Positions 8,449 to 17,428 of a stretch of DNA of 64,000 nt are shown here, in pieces. This DNA comes from Streptomyces sulfonofaciens. GTDB lineage: Bacteria; Actinomycetota; Actinomycetes; Streptomycetales; Streptomycetaceae. Both the position numbers and the translations under genes were made by a program. A model generated the notes under the pieces. The model made no database searches and was not told the origin of the DNA. It saw nothing but the letters and a program-made list of their open reading frames with translations. Position 1 is the first letter of the stretch. The number at the start of each line of letters is the position of its first letter. The DNA is taken from NCBI RefSeq assembly GCF_014656295.1, contig NZ_BNCD01000014.1:1-64000 (forward strand), given 5' to 3'.

Positions 8449-9536
8449 GGATCACGGCGGTCGAGACGCTGCTGCGCGGCCCGCTCGCCCTCGTCCGCGT
8501 GCACACCGACGAGGGCCTGACCGGCATCGGGCAGACCGCCCCCTACGAAGCGGCCACCAGTGTCGGCGTCCTGCACACCATGGTCGCCCCGCTCTTCCTG
8601 GGCAGGGACCCCTTCGACGTGGAGGCCCTCGTCGACGAGTGCCTGCGGGTGCACTACAAGTTCCCGGGAAGCTTCCTGCTGCGTGCGCTCGCCGGCGTGG
8701 ACACCGCCCTGTGGGACGTGCTCGGCAAGGCGTGCGGCCGGCCCGTCAGCAAGCTGCTGGGCGGGCACGTGAGGACCTCCGTGCCGATGTACGCCTCCAG
8801 CATGCGGCGCGACATCACCCCGGAGGCGGAGGCCGAGCGCCTGGGGGAGGCGGTGGCCGAACAGGGCTTTCGGGCCGTGAAGGTCCGGGTGGGCGAGGCC
8901 ATGGGCCGCGACCGGGACGCCGCGCCCGGCAGGACCGAGCGGATCATCCCGTACCTGCGTGCGGAGCTCGGCGACGCCGTCGACCTGTCCGCGGACGCCA
9001 ACGGCGGCTACTCGGCAGGCCGGGCCGTCCGGGTCGGCAGGATGCTGGAGGACCACGGGTACTTCCACTTCGAGGAGCCGTGCCCCTTCGAGGACATCGA
9101 GCAGACCGCGCGGGTGGCCGCCGCGCTCGACATCCCGGTCTCCGGCGGCGAGCAGGACATCTCGCTGCCGCAGTTCCACCGCATGATCAGCACTGGTGCG
9201 GTGGACATCGTGCAGCCGGACGTCGGCTACCTCGGCGGTGTCTCCCGGGCCCGCAAGGTCGCGGTCCTCGCCGAGGCCGCGGGCATCCCCTGCACGCCGC
9301 ACTGCGCCAACGACTCCCTGCTCCAGGTCTTCACCCTGCACCTCGCCGCCGCCCTGCCCGCCTGCAGCCAGTACCAGGAGTGGAGCATCGAGAACACACC
9401 GTGGACCCGGGGCGTCTACGCACCGCTCCTCAAGGTGGTCGACGGTGCGGTCGACGTGCCCACGGCGCCCGGTTGGGGCATCGAGCTCGACCCCGCCTTC
9501 GAAGCCGCCGCGGAGCGCCGCACCTCCTCCGGCTGA
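8445..9536 (+). CDS. Enolase-superfamily dehydratase/racemase (mandelate racemase/MLE type)
   Basis: This 363-residue protein has the enolase-superfamily order of residues: K146/R148 in KVRVG on strand 2, metal ligands D184 (SADANGG), E210 or E211 (FHFEEP) and E236 (GGEQD), then the D259-H286 dyad (QPDVGYLGG, TPHCAND). Such enzymes abstract a proton next to a carboxylate, most often to dehydrate or epimerise sugar acids. The GTG start at 8445 overlaps the GH5 stop, so the two are coupled. Context suggests it handles an acidic sugar released from the imported glycan. KxR in place of KxK leaves the exact activity open. Confidence 0.85.
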   Translation: MRITAVETLLRGPLALVRVHTDEGLTGIGQTAPYEAATSVGVLHTMVAPLFLGRDPFDVEALVDECLRVHYKFPGSFLLRALAGVDTALWDVLGKACGRPVSKLLGGHVRTSVPMYASSMRRDITPEAEAERLGEAVAEQGFRAVKVRVGEAMGRDRDAAPGRTERIIPYLRAELGDAVDLSADANGGYSAGRAVRVGRMLEDHGYFHFEEPCPFEDIEQTARVAAALDIPVSGGEQDISLPQFHRMISTGAVDIVQPDVGYLGGVSRARKVAVLAEAAGIPCTPHCANDSLLQVFTLHLAAALPACSQYQEWSIENTPWTRGVYAPLLKVVDGAVDVPTAPGWGIELDPAFEAAAERRTSSG

Positions 9537-9670
9537 GACGCTTCTCGCCCGGTGGAGGCCCGGGCCCGCCCCTCGCCGCCCACCTGGTGTTCCGGTCCCG
9601 CACGGCCTTTTCGACCTTGGGACGTCGCAAGGGGTGCGCAAGCGGCCCGAAAGCGCTGTAATGACGGATT

Positions 9671-12136
9671 GTGGTCAGCAGCGACTCGACGGGACGGGGA
9701 ACGGGAGCGTTGCGTGTCGAAAGCGCGTTGGAGGCACTGCCCGCGGACCTGGACGCCAAGGAGCGTGCCAGATCCGTCGTCGAACAGGTCCTGGTCTTCA
9801 CCGGCGCCACCTTCGCGGCCGTGTACCAGCCCGCGAAGGGCGGCGAGGAACTGCGCCTGACCGCCGGCGCGGGCGTGCCGCGCTCGCTGTACGGCCTCGA
9901 CGACGGCTACCCCTCGGCCGGTGACGCACCGGTGGCCGCCGCCCACCGCTCGGCCGGGCCGCTGTGGCTGACCGGAGAGCAGCTCGCGGGCCGCGCGGAC
10001 GCCGGGCAGGCGGCGTCCAAGGACATGTCGCTGGCCGCGCTGCCGCTGACCGGGGACGGCTTCGGCCGCGGCTGCCTGCTGGCGATCGCGGACGGCCCGG
10101 AGGGCTTCGGCGCCGAGGACCGGCGGCGCCTGGAGCTGCTCGCCGGTGCGGTCGTCGCCCCGCCGCCGCGGCGGCTGCCCCCGGGGGCCACGATGGCCAC
10201 CCCCGCCGCTGACGTGCCCGCCAGTACCTTCACCCTGGCCATGGACAGCGGCCGTATCGAGGTCGCCGACCATGTGCTCGAACTCTTCGGCATCCCCGAG
10301 GAGGACTTCGACGGCCGGGTGGAGACGCTGCTCGCGCTGACCGTGCCCGAGGACCTGCCCACGCTGATGTCCGTGGTGGAGCCCGACCACATGGCCATCG
10401 GCGACCGCGAGCTCGACTTCCGCATCCGCCGGCCCTCCGGCGAGCCCAGATGGCTCCGGTTGCGCGGTCAGGTGCTGCCCGGCGGCGCGGGCCGCCCGCC
10501 CCGGCTGCTCGGCACCGTCGTCGACACCTCCCAGCTTCGGCCCGGCACCAACGACGTGTTCCGCATCCAGCAACTGGCCGCCGTGCTGTCCGCGGCCGGC
10601 ACGGTCCGCGACGTCAGCAGGGCCATCGTCGCGGCCCTGCGCCACCCGCTCGGCGCGGACCGCGTCGCCCTGGCCGAGGTGGAGTCCGACCGGCTCGTGG
10701 TCACCGTACTCGACCCGCCGGAGCCGGAGGCATGGCCCGAGCTGTGGCGCAGCGAATGGCGCACCGAGTGGCCCGACGCACCGGTGCGCACCATGCCCAC
10801 CGTGGCGGCCGCGATGCAGGACGGACGGCCCGTGGTGTGGCCCGCGGGGGCCGTCCTGGAACCCGCGCTCGCCGACGTGGGCCCCGGCGGCCTCGCCGTG
10901 GTGCCACTGCCCGCCACCGGTCGCACCGTCGGGGTCTGCCTCATCGGCTGGGACGAGCCGCACACGGCGGGCCCCGACGAGCGGGCCCTGCTGACCGCTA
11001 CCGCCGGGCTCGCCGGCCAGGAACTCAAGCGTGTGCACGCGCTCGACGCGGAACACGAACTCGTCGGCATGCTCCAGCGCACCCTGCTCCCGCGCCGGCT
11101 GCCCGAGCTTCCCGGTGGACGCGCCGTGGCACGCTACCTGCCCACCACGGTCGGCCTTGAGGTCGGTGGCGACTGGTACGACGTGATCCCCATGCCCGAC
11201 AGCCACGTGGCCCTGGTCATCGGCGACGTCCAGGGCCACAACGCCGGGGCCGCCACCCTGATGGGCCAGATGCGCACCGCGCTGCGCGCATACGCCGTCG
11301 AGGGCCACCCGCCGGATGTGGTGGTCTCGCACGCCAACCGGCTGCTCGTGGGCATGGAGAGCGACCTCTTCGCCACCTGCTGCTACGTCGACGTCGACAT
11401 GGAGGAGGGCACCGCCTGGTGCGTTCGGGCCGGGCACCTGCCGCCGGTGCTGCGCCACCCGGACGGCTCGACGGAGTTGATCGAGACCGAGGGCGGACCG
11501 CCGCTCGGCGTGGTCGGCGAGGCGGAGTTCCCCATGGCACCGCTGCGGTTGACACCCGGTTCGCTGCTGGTGCTCACCACCGACGGACTCGTCGAGGCAC
11601 CGGACCTCGACCTCGACGACGGCCTGCACCGGCTGCGCGAGAATCTCGGGCAGGCCGACCCCGGGCACCTGGGCCAGGTCGCCGACGCCCTGCTCGGCAC
11701 CGGCAACCGCAGCGACGACGTGGCCCTGCTGCTGCTGCGCTACGACGGCATGGCGGTGCGGCCGCTGCGTGAGAGCTGGACCATCTGGCGGGTGCCCGAG
11801 GCACCCCGGCACGCCCGCCGCTTCACCAAACGCACCCTGCGCGCCTGGGGGGCGGCCCACGACCTCGACACGGTCCTGCTGGTCGTCTCCGAACTGGTCA
11901 CCAACGCCCTCGTACACACCGAGGGGCAGGTGAGGCTCGAACTCACCCTGGTCGGCGACCGTCTGCGGATCGCGGTCGGCGACTCCTCACCGCGCACTCC
12001 GGTCAAGCCGACGAACATCGGCTGGGAGGCGACCGGAGGCCGCGGCATCCTCCTCGTGCAGGCCGTGTCCGACGCCTGGGGGACGCTGCCGGTCAGCGGC
12101 GGCAAGCAGGTGTGGAGCGAGATCCTGCTGGGCTGA
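9671..12136 (+). CDS. GAF/PAS-SpoIIE phosphatase fused to anti-sigma-type ATPase
   Basis: An 821-residue cytoplasmic signalling protein. By eye the order is: GAF-like (about 15-155), PAS-like (175-280, with LFGIPEEDF and RRPSGEPRWLRLRGQV), second GAF (295-460), SpoIIE/PP2C phosphatase (475-695, with GGDWYDVIPMPD and GDVQGHN metal motifs), and a GHKL ATPase like RsbW (705-815, with SELVTNALVHT and GGRGILLVQAV). Such fusions are common in Streptomyces; they dephosphorylate anti-anti-sigma factors and may also act as anti-sigma kinases. GTG 9671 is the longest start; internal starts would trim only the first residues. No sigma factor or STAS gene lies next to it, so the partner is unknown. Confidence 0.88.
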   Translation: MVSSDSTGRGTGALRVESALEALPADLDAKERARSVVEQVLVFTGATFAAVYQPAKGGEELRLTAGAGVPRSLYGLDDGYPSAGDAPVAAAHRSAGPLWLTGEQLAGRADAGQAASKDMSLAALPLTGDGFGRGCLLAIADGPEGFGAEDRRRLELLAGAVVAPPPRRLPPGATMATPAADVPASTFTLAMDSGRIEVADHVLELFGIPEEDFDGRVETLLALTVPEDLPTLMSVVEPDHMAIGDRELDFRIRRPSGEPRWLRLRGQVLPGGAGRPPRLLGTVVDTSQLRPGTNDVFRIQQLAAVLSAAGTVRDVSRAIVAALRHPLGADRVALAEVESDRLVVTVLDPPEPEAWPELWRSEWRTEWPDAPVRTMPTVAAAMQDGRPVVWPAGAVLEPALADVGPGGLAVVPLPATGRTVGVCLIGWDEPHTAGPDERALLTATAGLAGQELKRVHALDAEHELVGMLQRTLLPRRLPELPGGRAVARYLPTTVGLEVGGDWYDVIPMPDSHVALVIGDVQGHNAGAATLMGQMRTALRAYAVEGHPPDVVVSHANRLLVGMESDLFATCCYVDVDMEEGTAWCVRAGHLPPVLRHPDGSTELIETEGGPPLGVVGEAEFPMAPLRLTPGSLLVLTTDGLVEAPDLDLDDGLHRLRENLGQADPGHLGQVADALLGTGNRSDDVALLLLRYDGMAVRPLRESWTIWRVPEAPRHARRFTKRTLRAWGAAHDLDTVLLVVSELVTNALVHTEGQVRLELTLVGDRLRIAVGDSSPRTPVKPTNIGWEATGGRGILLVQAVSDAWGTLPVSGGKQVWSEILLG

Positions 12137-12288
12137 ACCGGCCCGCTCGGTGTGCCCGCCCGGCTTCCCCGGTCGGGCGCTGCCGGTGTGCGGGCCCGAC
12201 GGGCCCGGCGCGGCGCGCACGGCCGGTGGCGCGGCGACCCTACTGTGGGTCGGGGTGCGGCACCGGAGGCGACGGGAGGTGCGCCGCC

Positions 12289-13089
12289 GTGGACATGGGC
12301 CTGAGCGGCAGACGTGCGCTGGTGACCGGATCGAGCAGGGGCCTGGGCAGGGCGAGCGCGCGCATGCTGGCCGCGGAGGGAGCCACCGTGGTGGTGCACG
12401 GCCCGGCACCGTCGGACGCCGGGGCTGTCGCCGCCGAGATCCGCGCGGCCGGCGGCAGCGCCGAGACCGCCGCCGGTGACCTGACCACCGAGGAGGGCGC
12501 CGCGGAGGTGGCCCACCAGGCACTGGCAGGCGGGCCTGTCGACATCCTGGTCAACAACGCGGGCACCTACGACACCCTGCCGTGGAGCGAGGCCATCCCG
12601 GAACTCTGGGCGGCCACCTACGAGACCAACGTGGTGTCAGGGGTGCGGATGATCCGGCATCTGGTGCCCGGCATGCGCGAGCGGGGCTGGGGCCGTGTCA
12701 TCCAGTTGGGCGGCGGCCTCGCGGTCCAGCCCATGGCCGTCCAGCCGCACTACAGCGCCACCCTCGCCGCCCGGCACAACCTCGCGGTCTCGCTGGCGCG
12801 GGAACTGCGCGGCACGGGTGTCACCTCCAACACCGTGGCCCCGGGTGCGATCCTCACCGAGGCCGTCCGCGAACTGCTGGTCCAGGAGGCTCCGGCGCGC
12901 GGCTGGGGCGACACCTGGGAGGAGATCGAACGGCACGCCACCGAGACCTTCGTCCCCAACGACACCGGTCGCTTCGGCCGTCCCGAAGAGATCGCCGCCG
13001 CCGTGGTGTTCCTCGCCGGCACGCACGCCGGTTACATCAGCGGTGCCACCCTGCGCGTGGACGGTGGCACCGTCCGCTGTGTCCAGTGA
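12289..13089 (+). CDS. Short-chain dehydrogenase/reductase with altered active site
   Basis: A 266-residue Rossmann protein of the classical SDR fold. The nucleotide-binding motif TGSSRGLG is at 13-20 and NNAG at 89-92. The catalytic region is odd: the usual Ser strand reads VIQLGGGLAV and the YxxxK motif reads Y155-SAT-L159, so the catalytic Lys is Leu and the Ser is missing. The C-terminus (GYISGATLRVDGGT) is typical. GTG 12289 follows a GGGAGG site by nine bases; ATG 12295 is the alternative. It may be a non-canonical oxidoreductase or an inactive scaffold. It converges on the Rho gene with a 13-base gap. Confidence 0.85.
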   Translation: MDMGLSGRRALVTGSSRGLGRASARMLAAEGATVVVHGPAPSDAGAVAAEIRAAGGSAETAAGDLTTEEGAAEVAHQALAGGPVDILVNNAGTYDTLPWSEAIPELWAATYETNVVSGVRMIRHLVPGMRERGWGRVIQLGGGLAVQPMAVQPHYSATLAARHNLAVSLARELRGTGVTSNTVAPGAILTEAVRELLVQEAPARGWGDTWEEIERHATETFVPNDTGRFGRPEEIAAAVVFLAGTHAGYISGATLRVDGGTVRCVQ

Positions 13090-13102
13090 ACCGCGCCCCG
13101 GG

Positions 13103-14248
13103 TCACACCGCGGGCACGGTCCGGTGGATCTGGCGGAGGAAGGCCGCGTTGTCCGGTGTCCTGCGCATCCTCTGCAGGAGGGTGTCGAGACCGGTGTGGC
13201 CTTCGCTGCGGCGCAGGGCGCGGCGCAGGCCGTGCAGGGCTGTCAGATCGCGGGCCGGCAGGAGCAGTTCCTCACGCCGGGTGCCGGAGGAGGGGATGTC
13301 GACCGCCGGGAAGAGGCGTTTGTCGGCCTGTGCCCGGTCCAGCCGCAGTTCCATGTTGCCGGTGCTCTTCAGCTCCTCGAAGAAGTACTCGTCGGCCCGT
13401 GAGCCCGTCTCGACCAGGGCGGTGGCGAGGATGGTGAGGGAGCCGGCCTCCTCGGTGAGCCGCGCGGCGCCGAACAGCCGTTTGGGGCCGTGCAGCGCGC
13501 CGGCGTCCACCCCGCCGCTGAGGGTGCGCCCGCCGGCGGCCGCCGCGTTGTTGTGCGCGCGGCACAGCCGGGTCAGCGAGTCCAGCAGGATGACGACGTC
13601 CCGGCCCTGTTCGACCATGCGCTGGGCGCGGGCCACGGCCAGCTCAGCCAGCGCGATGTGCTCCTTGGCCGACCGGTCGAAGGTGGAGGCGAGCACCTCG
13701 CCGTGCACTCGCCGGCGCATGTCCGTGACCTCCTCCGGGCGTTCGTCGAGCAGCACCACCATGAGGTGGCACTCGGGGTGGTTGGCGGCGACGGCGCCGG
13801 CCACCTGCTGGAGCAGCACCGTCTTGCCGGTCCTGGGTGGTGCGACGATCAGGCCGCGCTGGCCCTTGCCGATCGGCGCGAGGAGATCGACGACGCGCTC
13901 GGCGAGCCCTCCCCCCGGATGCTCCAGGCGGAGCCGGTCCCGGGGGTGCAGCGGTGTGAGGTCGCGGAAGTGCGGACGGGTGTGCAGGTCGGCCGGTGGG
14001 CGGCCGTTGACCAGGGCGATGGTGCCCAGTGCGTGCGGTCCGTCGAGGTCGCACACGAGGGTGTCGCCCTTGCGCAGTCCGAGCCGGCGGATCTGCGCGG
14101 CGGACACCTGCACGTCGTCGGGGGTGGGAAGGCAGTGGTGGCCGCGGAGTAAGCCGTTGCCGTTCGTGGTGATGTCCAGGACACCGGAGGTCCGTTCCGG
14201 GCGTTCGGCGTCGGGGGGAGGGGTGGGACGTTCGAGTGTGGTGGTCAT
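13103..14248 (-). CDS. rho: Short Rho transcription termination factor paralogue
   Basis: This 381-residue protein is Rho, the hexameric RNA helicase that ends transcription. It has the RNA-binding cold-shock region (SGVLDITTNGNGLL onward, about 21-95), Walker A APPRTGKT (136-143), Walker B VVILLD (218-223), the Q-loop region TLSGGVDAGALH (242-253) and the R-loop SEELKSTGN-like segment EELKSTGNMEL (291-301). It lacks the long N-terminal extension of the housekeeping actinobacterial Rho (usually over 600 residues). In Walker A the E. coli K181 position is Arg. ATG 14248 has an AAAGGA site. A paralogue is likely, since the main rho sits among housekeeping genes in Streptomyces. Confidence 0.88.
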   Translation of the reverse strand: MTTTLERPTPPPDAERPERTSGVLDITTNGNGLLRGHHCLPTPDDVQVSAAQIRRLGLRKGDTLVCDLDGPHALGTIALVNGRPPADLHTRPHFRDLTPLHPRDRLRLEHPGGGLAERVVDLLAPIGKGQRGLIVAPPRTGKTVLLQQVAGAVAANHPECHLMVVLLDERPEEVTDMRRRVHGEVLASTFDRSAKEHIALAELAVARAQRMVEQGRDVVILLDSLTRLCRAHNNAAAAGGRTLSGGVDAGALHGPKRLFGAARLTEEAGSLTILATALVETGSRADEYFFEELKSTGNMELRLDRAQADKRLFPAVDIPSSGTRREELLLPARDLTALHGLRRALRRSEGHTGLDTLLQRMRRTPDNAAFLRQIHRTVPAV

Positions 14249-14507
14249 CCGGGTCCTTTCATGGGACAGCACGGGAAAGGCCTGAGCTCGACCCGGCGCC
14301 GGTGCGACGGCACACGGACGTCCGGAAGCGGTGAAAGAGCGGAGCAGAGCGGAACGGTACGGAAGACCGACATGCCGAAGGGGAGCCGCGACAGCGATCC
14401 GGGGAGAAACACGAGGAAGAAGCACGGGTGCCAAAATTCGGCACACACGACTGCTGATTTGAATGTACCACTACCCACCCTCAGCGTCACCCCCTCCCAG
14501 GGGCCGG
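14249..14507 (-). promoter_or_regulatory. Long leader/promoter region of rho paralogue with a 17-bp near-palindrome
   Basis: About 260 bases precede the Rho start without a gene. The right half is AT-richer than its surroundings (about 14425-14475). It contains GTGCCAAAATTCGGCAC (14428-14444), whose five outer bases on each side pair and whose core is AT-rich, a shape typical of repressor sites. If transcription begins near there, the mRNA leader is close to 180 bases, long enough for Rho autoregulation as known for other rho genes. That link is inferred. Confidence 0.4.
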
Positions 14508-14556
14508 GGACACACCGAGGCCGCCGGAACCCGGTTCCGGCGGCCTCGGTGTGTCC
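14508..14556. terminator. Very strong hairpin terminator after the fucosidase gene
   Basis: Two perfect 24-base arms (14508-14531 and 14533-14556) flank a single central base. The leftward fucosidase gene stops 28 bases before it. The hairpin should stop that transcript before the Rho leader and, being symmetric, would work from either direction. Confidence 0.85.
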
Positions 14557-14583
14557 CTGTGTCTCCGATGGGTGTGGTGCCAC

Positions 14584-17019
14584 TCACCCCACCGTGCCAC
14601 CACTTTCGAATCCGCTGAGCGTCACGGACGCGCCGGGCTCCAGCCGCACCGGCCGTGCGGTGCCACCCGCCCACACCGTGGTGGTCCGGCCACCGACACT
14701 GCGCACGGTGGCCTCCCGTACCGCGCCGTCCCGCCAGACCAGGTCCACGACGAACCCACCGCGGGCACCGACACCGGTGATCCGGCCCGCCGCCGCCCAG
14801 GCCCCGGGCAGTGCGGGCAGCAGCTCGATACGCCCGGGGCGCGAGTGCACCAGCATCTCGACCATCGCCGACGGTGTGCCGAAGTTGGCGTCGATCTGGA
14901 AGATGGCACGCCCGGCGTCCACCTGGTACATGTCGAACATGTTCGGGGCGGTGCCGTTGCTGTTCTCCACCGACGGCCTGAGGTTCCTGACCACCAGTTC
15001 GTACGCCGTCTCACCCTCCTTCAGCCTGGCCCAGCACAGGGCCCGCCAGGCGTTGGCCCAGCCGTAGCTGTCCATACCGCGCGCGGTCAGCAGCGACCTC
15101 GCCCCGGCGACCAGTTCCGCGGGCGCCTCGGACGGGTCGAGCCGGTCACCGGGGAACAGGCCCATGAGCGGTGAGAGGTGGCGGTGGGTGGTCTCACCGA
15201 GGTTGTCCGGTGACATCCACTCCTCCAGCCAACCGCTGGTGGGACTCACCCGCGGCAGGTACAGCCTGTCCCGGAGTCGGCCCACCACCTCGGCGTACCC
15301 GGCGTCCCGGCGCAACACCGCGCAGGCGGTGCGGTAGTTCCCGAACAGTGTCCACACCAGTTCCTGTGCGTAGGTGTTGCCGCGTGCGTCCTGCGGACCG
15401 TGCTCCGGGGACCAGTCCGCGTCGTCGACCAGCACATCGAGGGTGCCCGAGGCGCCGTCGGCCGCGGGCACGGTGGCCGGGACGAGCCGTGCCTCCCAGA
15501 ACTCGCAGGCACCCTTCAGCAGCGGGTGGATGCGTGCGAGGAAGCCGGCGTCCTGCGTGAACTCGTAGTGCTGGAAGAGGGTGTTGCACAGCCAGGCGTT
15601 GCCCGCGGGATGCCACCACCAGCCCAGACCGCCGTAGATGTTCAGGGAGAACGCGACGGTCCACCCGGCGACCTTGCCGGAGGAGTTGCGGAACCTGTTG
15701 CGCGGGTCGTTGTAGAGCCGCCGGGTCACGTCCGACCAGCCCGGCAACTGGGCGAGGCAGTACTCCGCCAGCGCGTCGAAGCACTGCGAGAGGCCGGCCC
15801 TGTCCGCCATCCAGTAGTTCATCTGGACGTTGATGTCGGTGTGGTAGTCACCCATCCAGTCCGGGTCGTTGCCGTCCAGCCACAGGCCCTGGAGGTTGAG
15901 CGGGACGCCACCGCGCGACCCGCAGATCATCAGGTAGCGCCCGAACTGGAGATAGGAGGACTCCAACTCGGGATCGGGTGCGGCGCCCTGGGCGGCGCGC
16001 GCCTGGAGGCGCTGCCAGGTGTCCAGGCCCCGCTGCTCGGCGGTCGACGTGCCCAGGGACACGGACATCGTGTCGAACAGCCGTCGGTAGTCGGCGACAT
16101 GGGTGTTCCGCAGCACATCGGGGGAGTGGTGGGCCGCCGTGCGCGCCTTCAGGCGGGCCAGTTCCTGCGGGTGTACGGCGGGGTCGCGGTAGCCGTGCTC
16201 GGGGCGGGGCGCGTAGTCGGTTCCTCCGGCGAGCACCACCGTCAGGTCGGCGCAGTCGGCGAAGTCGAGGCCGGCGCCCGTGACCGTCACCCGGCCGGTG
16301 CGGCTGACGGCGGTGACGGCGGCGGCGTAGCGCAGGCCGTTGCCGAGGGAGGCACCGAAGGACACCGTGCCGTCGCGGCGGTCGCCTTGCGTCGTCTCCC
16401 CGTGCATGCCCGGCAGTGTGATCCGCCCGCTGTAGGTGCCGCCGCCGCGTTGGGAGAAGTGCAGCACGACCACGTCGTCCGGTGCGCTCGCCCAGACCTC
16501 CCGCCGGTAGGACGCGCCGTCCTTGGTGTAGCTCGCCGAGACCAGGCCGTTGCTCAGGTCGAGGGTCCTGCGGTAGTCGCCGACGGCATCGCGGCCGTGT
16601 CCGGGTATCTCGACGAGCACTCTCGTGAGCAGGGTGAACGAGCCGAACTGCACCCGTTCGTAGGGGAACTGGCCGTCGTCGTCCAGTGTGTCGTTGGGTC
16701 CGCCCGTCCACATCGTCCCGTCCGTGACGTACAGGCTCTCGCGGCCCGGGTCGCCGCCGACCAGGGCGCCCAGCCGCCCGTTGCCGACCGGCAGCCCCTC
16801 CTCGATGAGCCGGTCGTCCGCTGCGGGGGAGGGGTGGTGGAGGGTCAGCGCATCGTCGGGCGGGACGAGCGCGGAGGCGGCGGGCCGTTCGGGCTCGGTC
16901 GCCGCGGCGGTGAACGTGGGCAGTCCCACCGCGGCGGCGAGCGACCCGGCACCTGCGAGGGCGAGGAAGCTCCGCCGGCTCGGCGGCCCGGCCGGTTGGT
17001 CCTGCTGGCACGGATTCAT
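14584..17019 (-). CDS. Secreted GH95-type alpha-L-fucosidase
   Basis: An 811-residue exported enzyme of glycoside hydrolase family 95, which cleaves terminal alpha-L-fucose or related alpha-L-galactose with inversion. The N-terminus is a Tat signal (SRRSFLALAGAG at about 15-26, then a hydrophobic run). Family motifs include EEGLPVGNGRLGALVGG, YVTDGTMWTGG and, in the (alpha/alpha)6 barrel, DINVQMNYW, whose Asn residues belong to the catalytic site in this family. The C-terminal beta domain ends near GASVTLSGF. ATG 17019 has a GGGAG site nine bases upstream. The gene is divergent from a ruined GH92 gene and followed by a strong hairpin. Confidence 0.9.
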   Translation of the reverse strand: MNPCQQDQPAGPPSRRSFLALAGAGSLAAAVGLPTFTAAATEPERPAASALVPPDDALTLHHPSPAADDRLIEEGLPVGNGRLGALVGGDPGRESLYVTDGTMWTGGPNDTLDDDGQFPYERVQFGSFTLLTRVLVEIPGHGRDAVGDYRRTLDLSNGLVSASYTKDGASYRREVWASAPDDVVVLHFSQRGGGTYSGRITLPGMHGETTQGDRRDGTVSFGASLGNGLRYAAAVTAVSRTGRVTVTGAGLDFADCADLTVVLAGGTDYAPRPEHGYRDPAVHPQELARLKARTAAHHSPDVLRNTHVADYRRLFDTMSVSLGTSTAEQRGLDTWQRLQARAAQGAAPDPELESSYLQFGRYLMICGSRGGVPLNLQGLWLDGNDPDWMGDYHTDINVQMNYWMADRAGLSQCFDALAEYCLAQLPGWSDVTRRLYNDPRNRFRNSSGKVAGWTVAFSLNIYGGLGWWWHPAGNAWLCNTLFQHYEFTQDAGFLARIHPLLKGACEFWEARLVPATVPAADGASGTLDVLVDDADWSPEHGPQDARGNTYAQELVWTLFGNYRTACAVLRRDAGYAEVVGRLRDRLYLPRVSPTSGWLEEWMSPDNLGETTHRHLSPLMGLFPGDRLDPSEAPAELVAGARSLLTARGMDSYGWANAWRALCWARLKEGETAYELVVRNLRPSVENSNGTAPNMFDMYQVDAGRAIFQIDANFGTPSAMVEMLVHSRPGRIELLPALPGAWAAAGRITGVGARGGFVVDLVWRDGAVREATVRSVGGRTTTVWAGGTARPVRLEPGASVTLSGFESGGTVG

Positions 17020-17145
17020 ATGGCACATCTCCCGGTGTGAGGTGGGACGCTGAGGAACTGGCGGCGGTACGGCGGTAGCGCGGTAACGCCGCACGACAGC
17101 AGCGCGGTACGTGGGCGGCCGGCGGTGAGACGCCCTCCGGGAACG

Positions 17146-17160
17146 TAATACTCCTAATTA
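17146..17160. promoter_or_regulatory. AT-rich operator-like element (TAAT-N7-ATTA)
   Basis: The bases TAATACTCCTAATTA stand out in a GC-rich region, followed at once by more AT-rich sequence up to about 17175. The outer TAAT and ATTA form an inverted pair spaced by seven. It lies about 130 bases before the fucosidase start and about 270 before the GH92 remnant, so it could be their shared control region. The binding protein is unknown. Confidence 0.4.
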
Positions 17161-17428
17161 ATGGATTCAATAGATCCGACGTGTTGGAGACAGTGGCACG
17201 GTCGGCCCCGTACCGCGGCGATCGTGCTGACCAGGTGTTCCGCGTGTCGGGTAGGACTGCATTCGCGGGCATCTGACGGGATGACGGGCCTCAGGTGCTG
17301 CGCTGGGCGGGTCGGATGTCTTGACAGAGGTCGACGGAGAGGCCACGTTCTCAGGTGCTATACATCGGAGGACACCGTTGTCGCCCGTCGGTGCGGCGGT
17401 GTCGGCCCCGTCATCAGGGAGGCGGACG

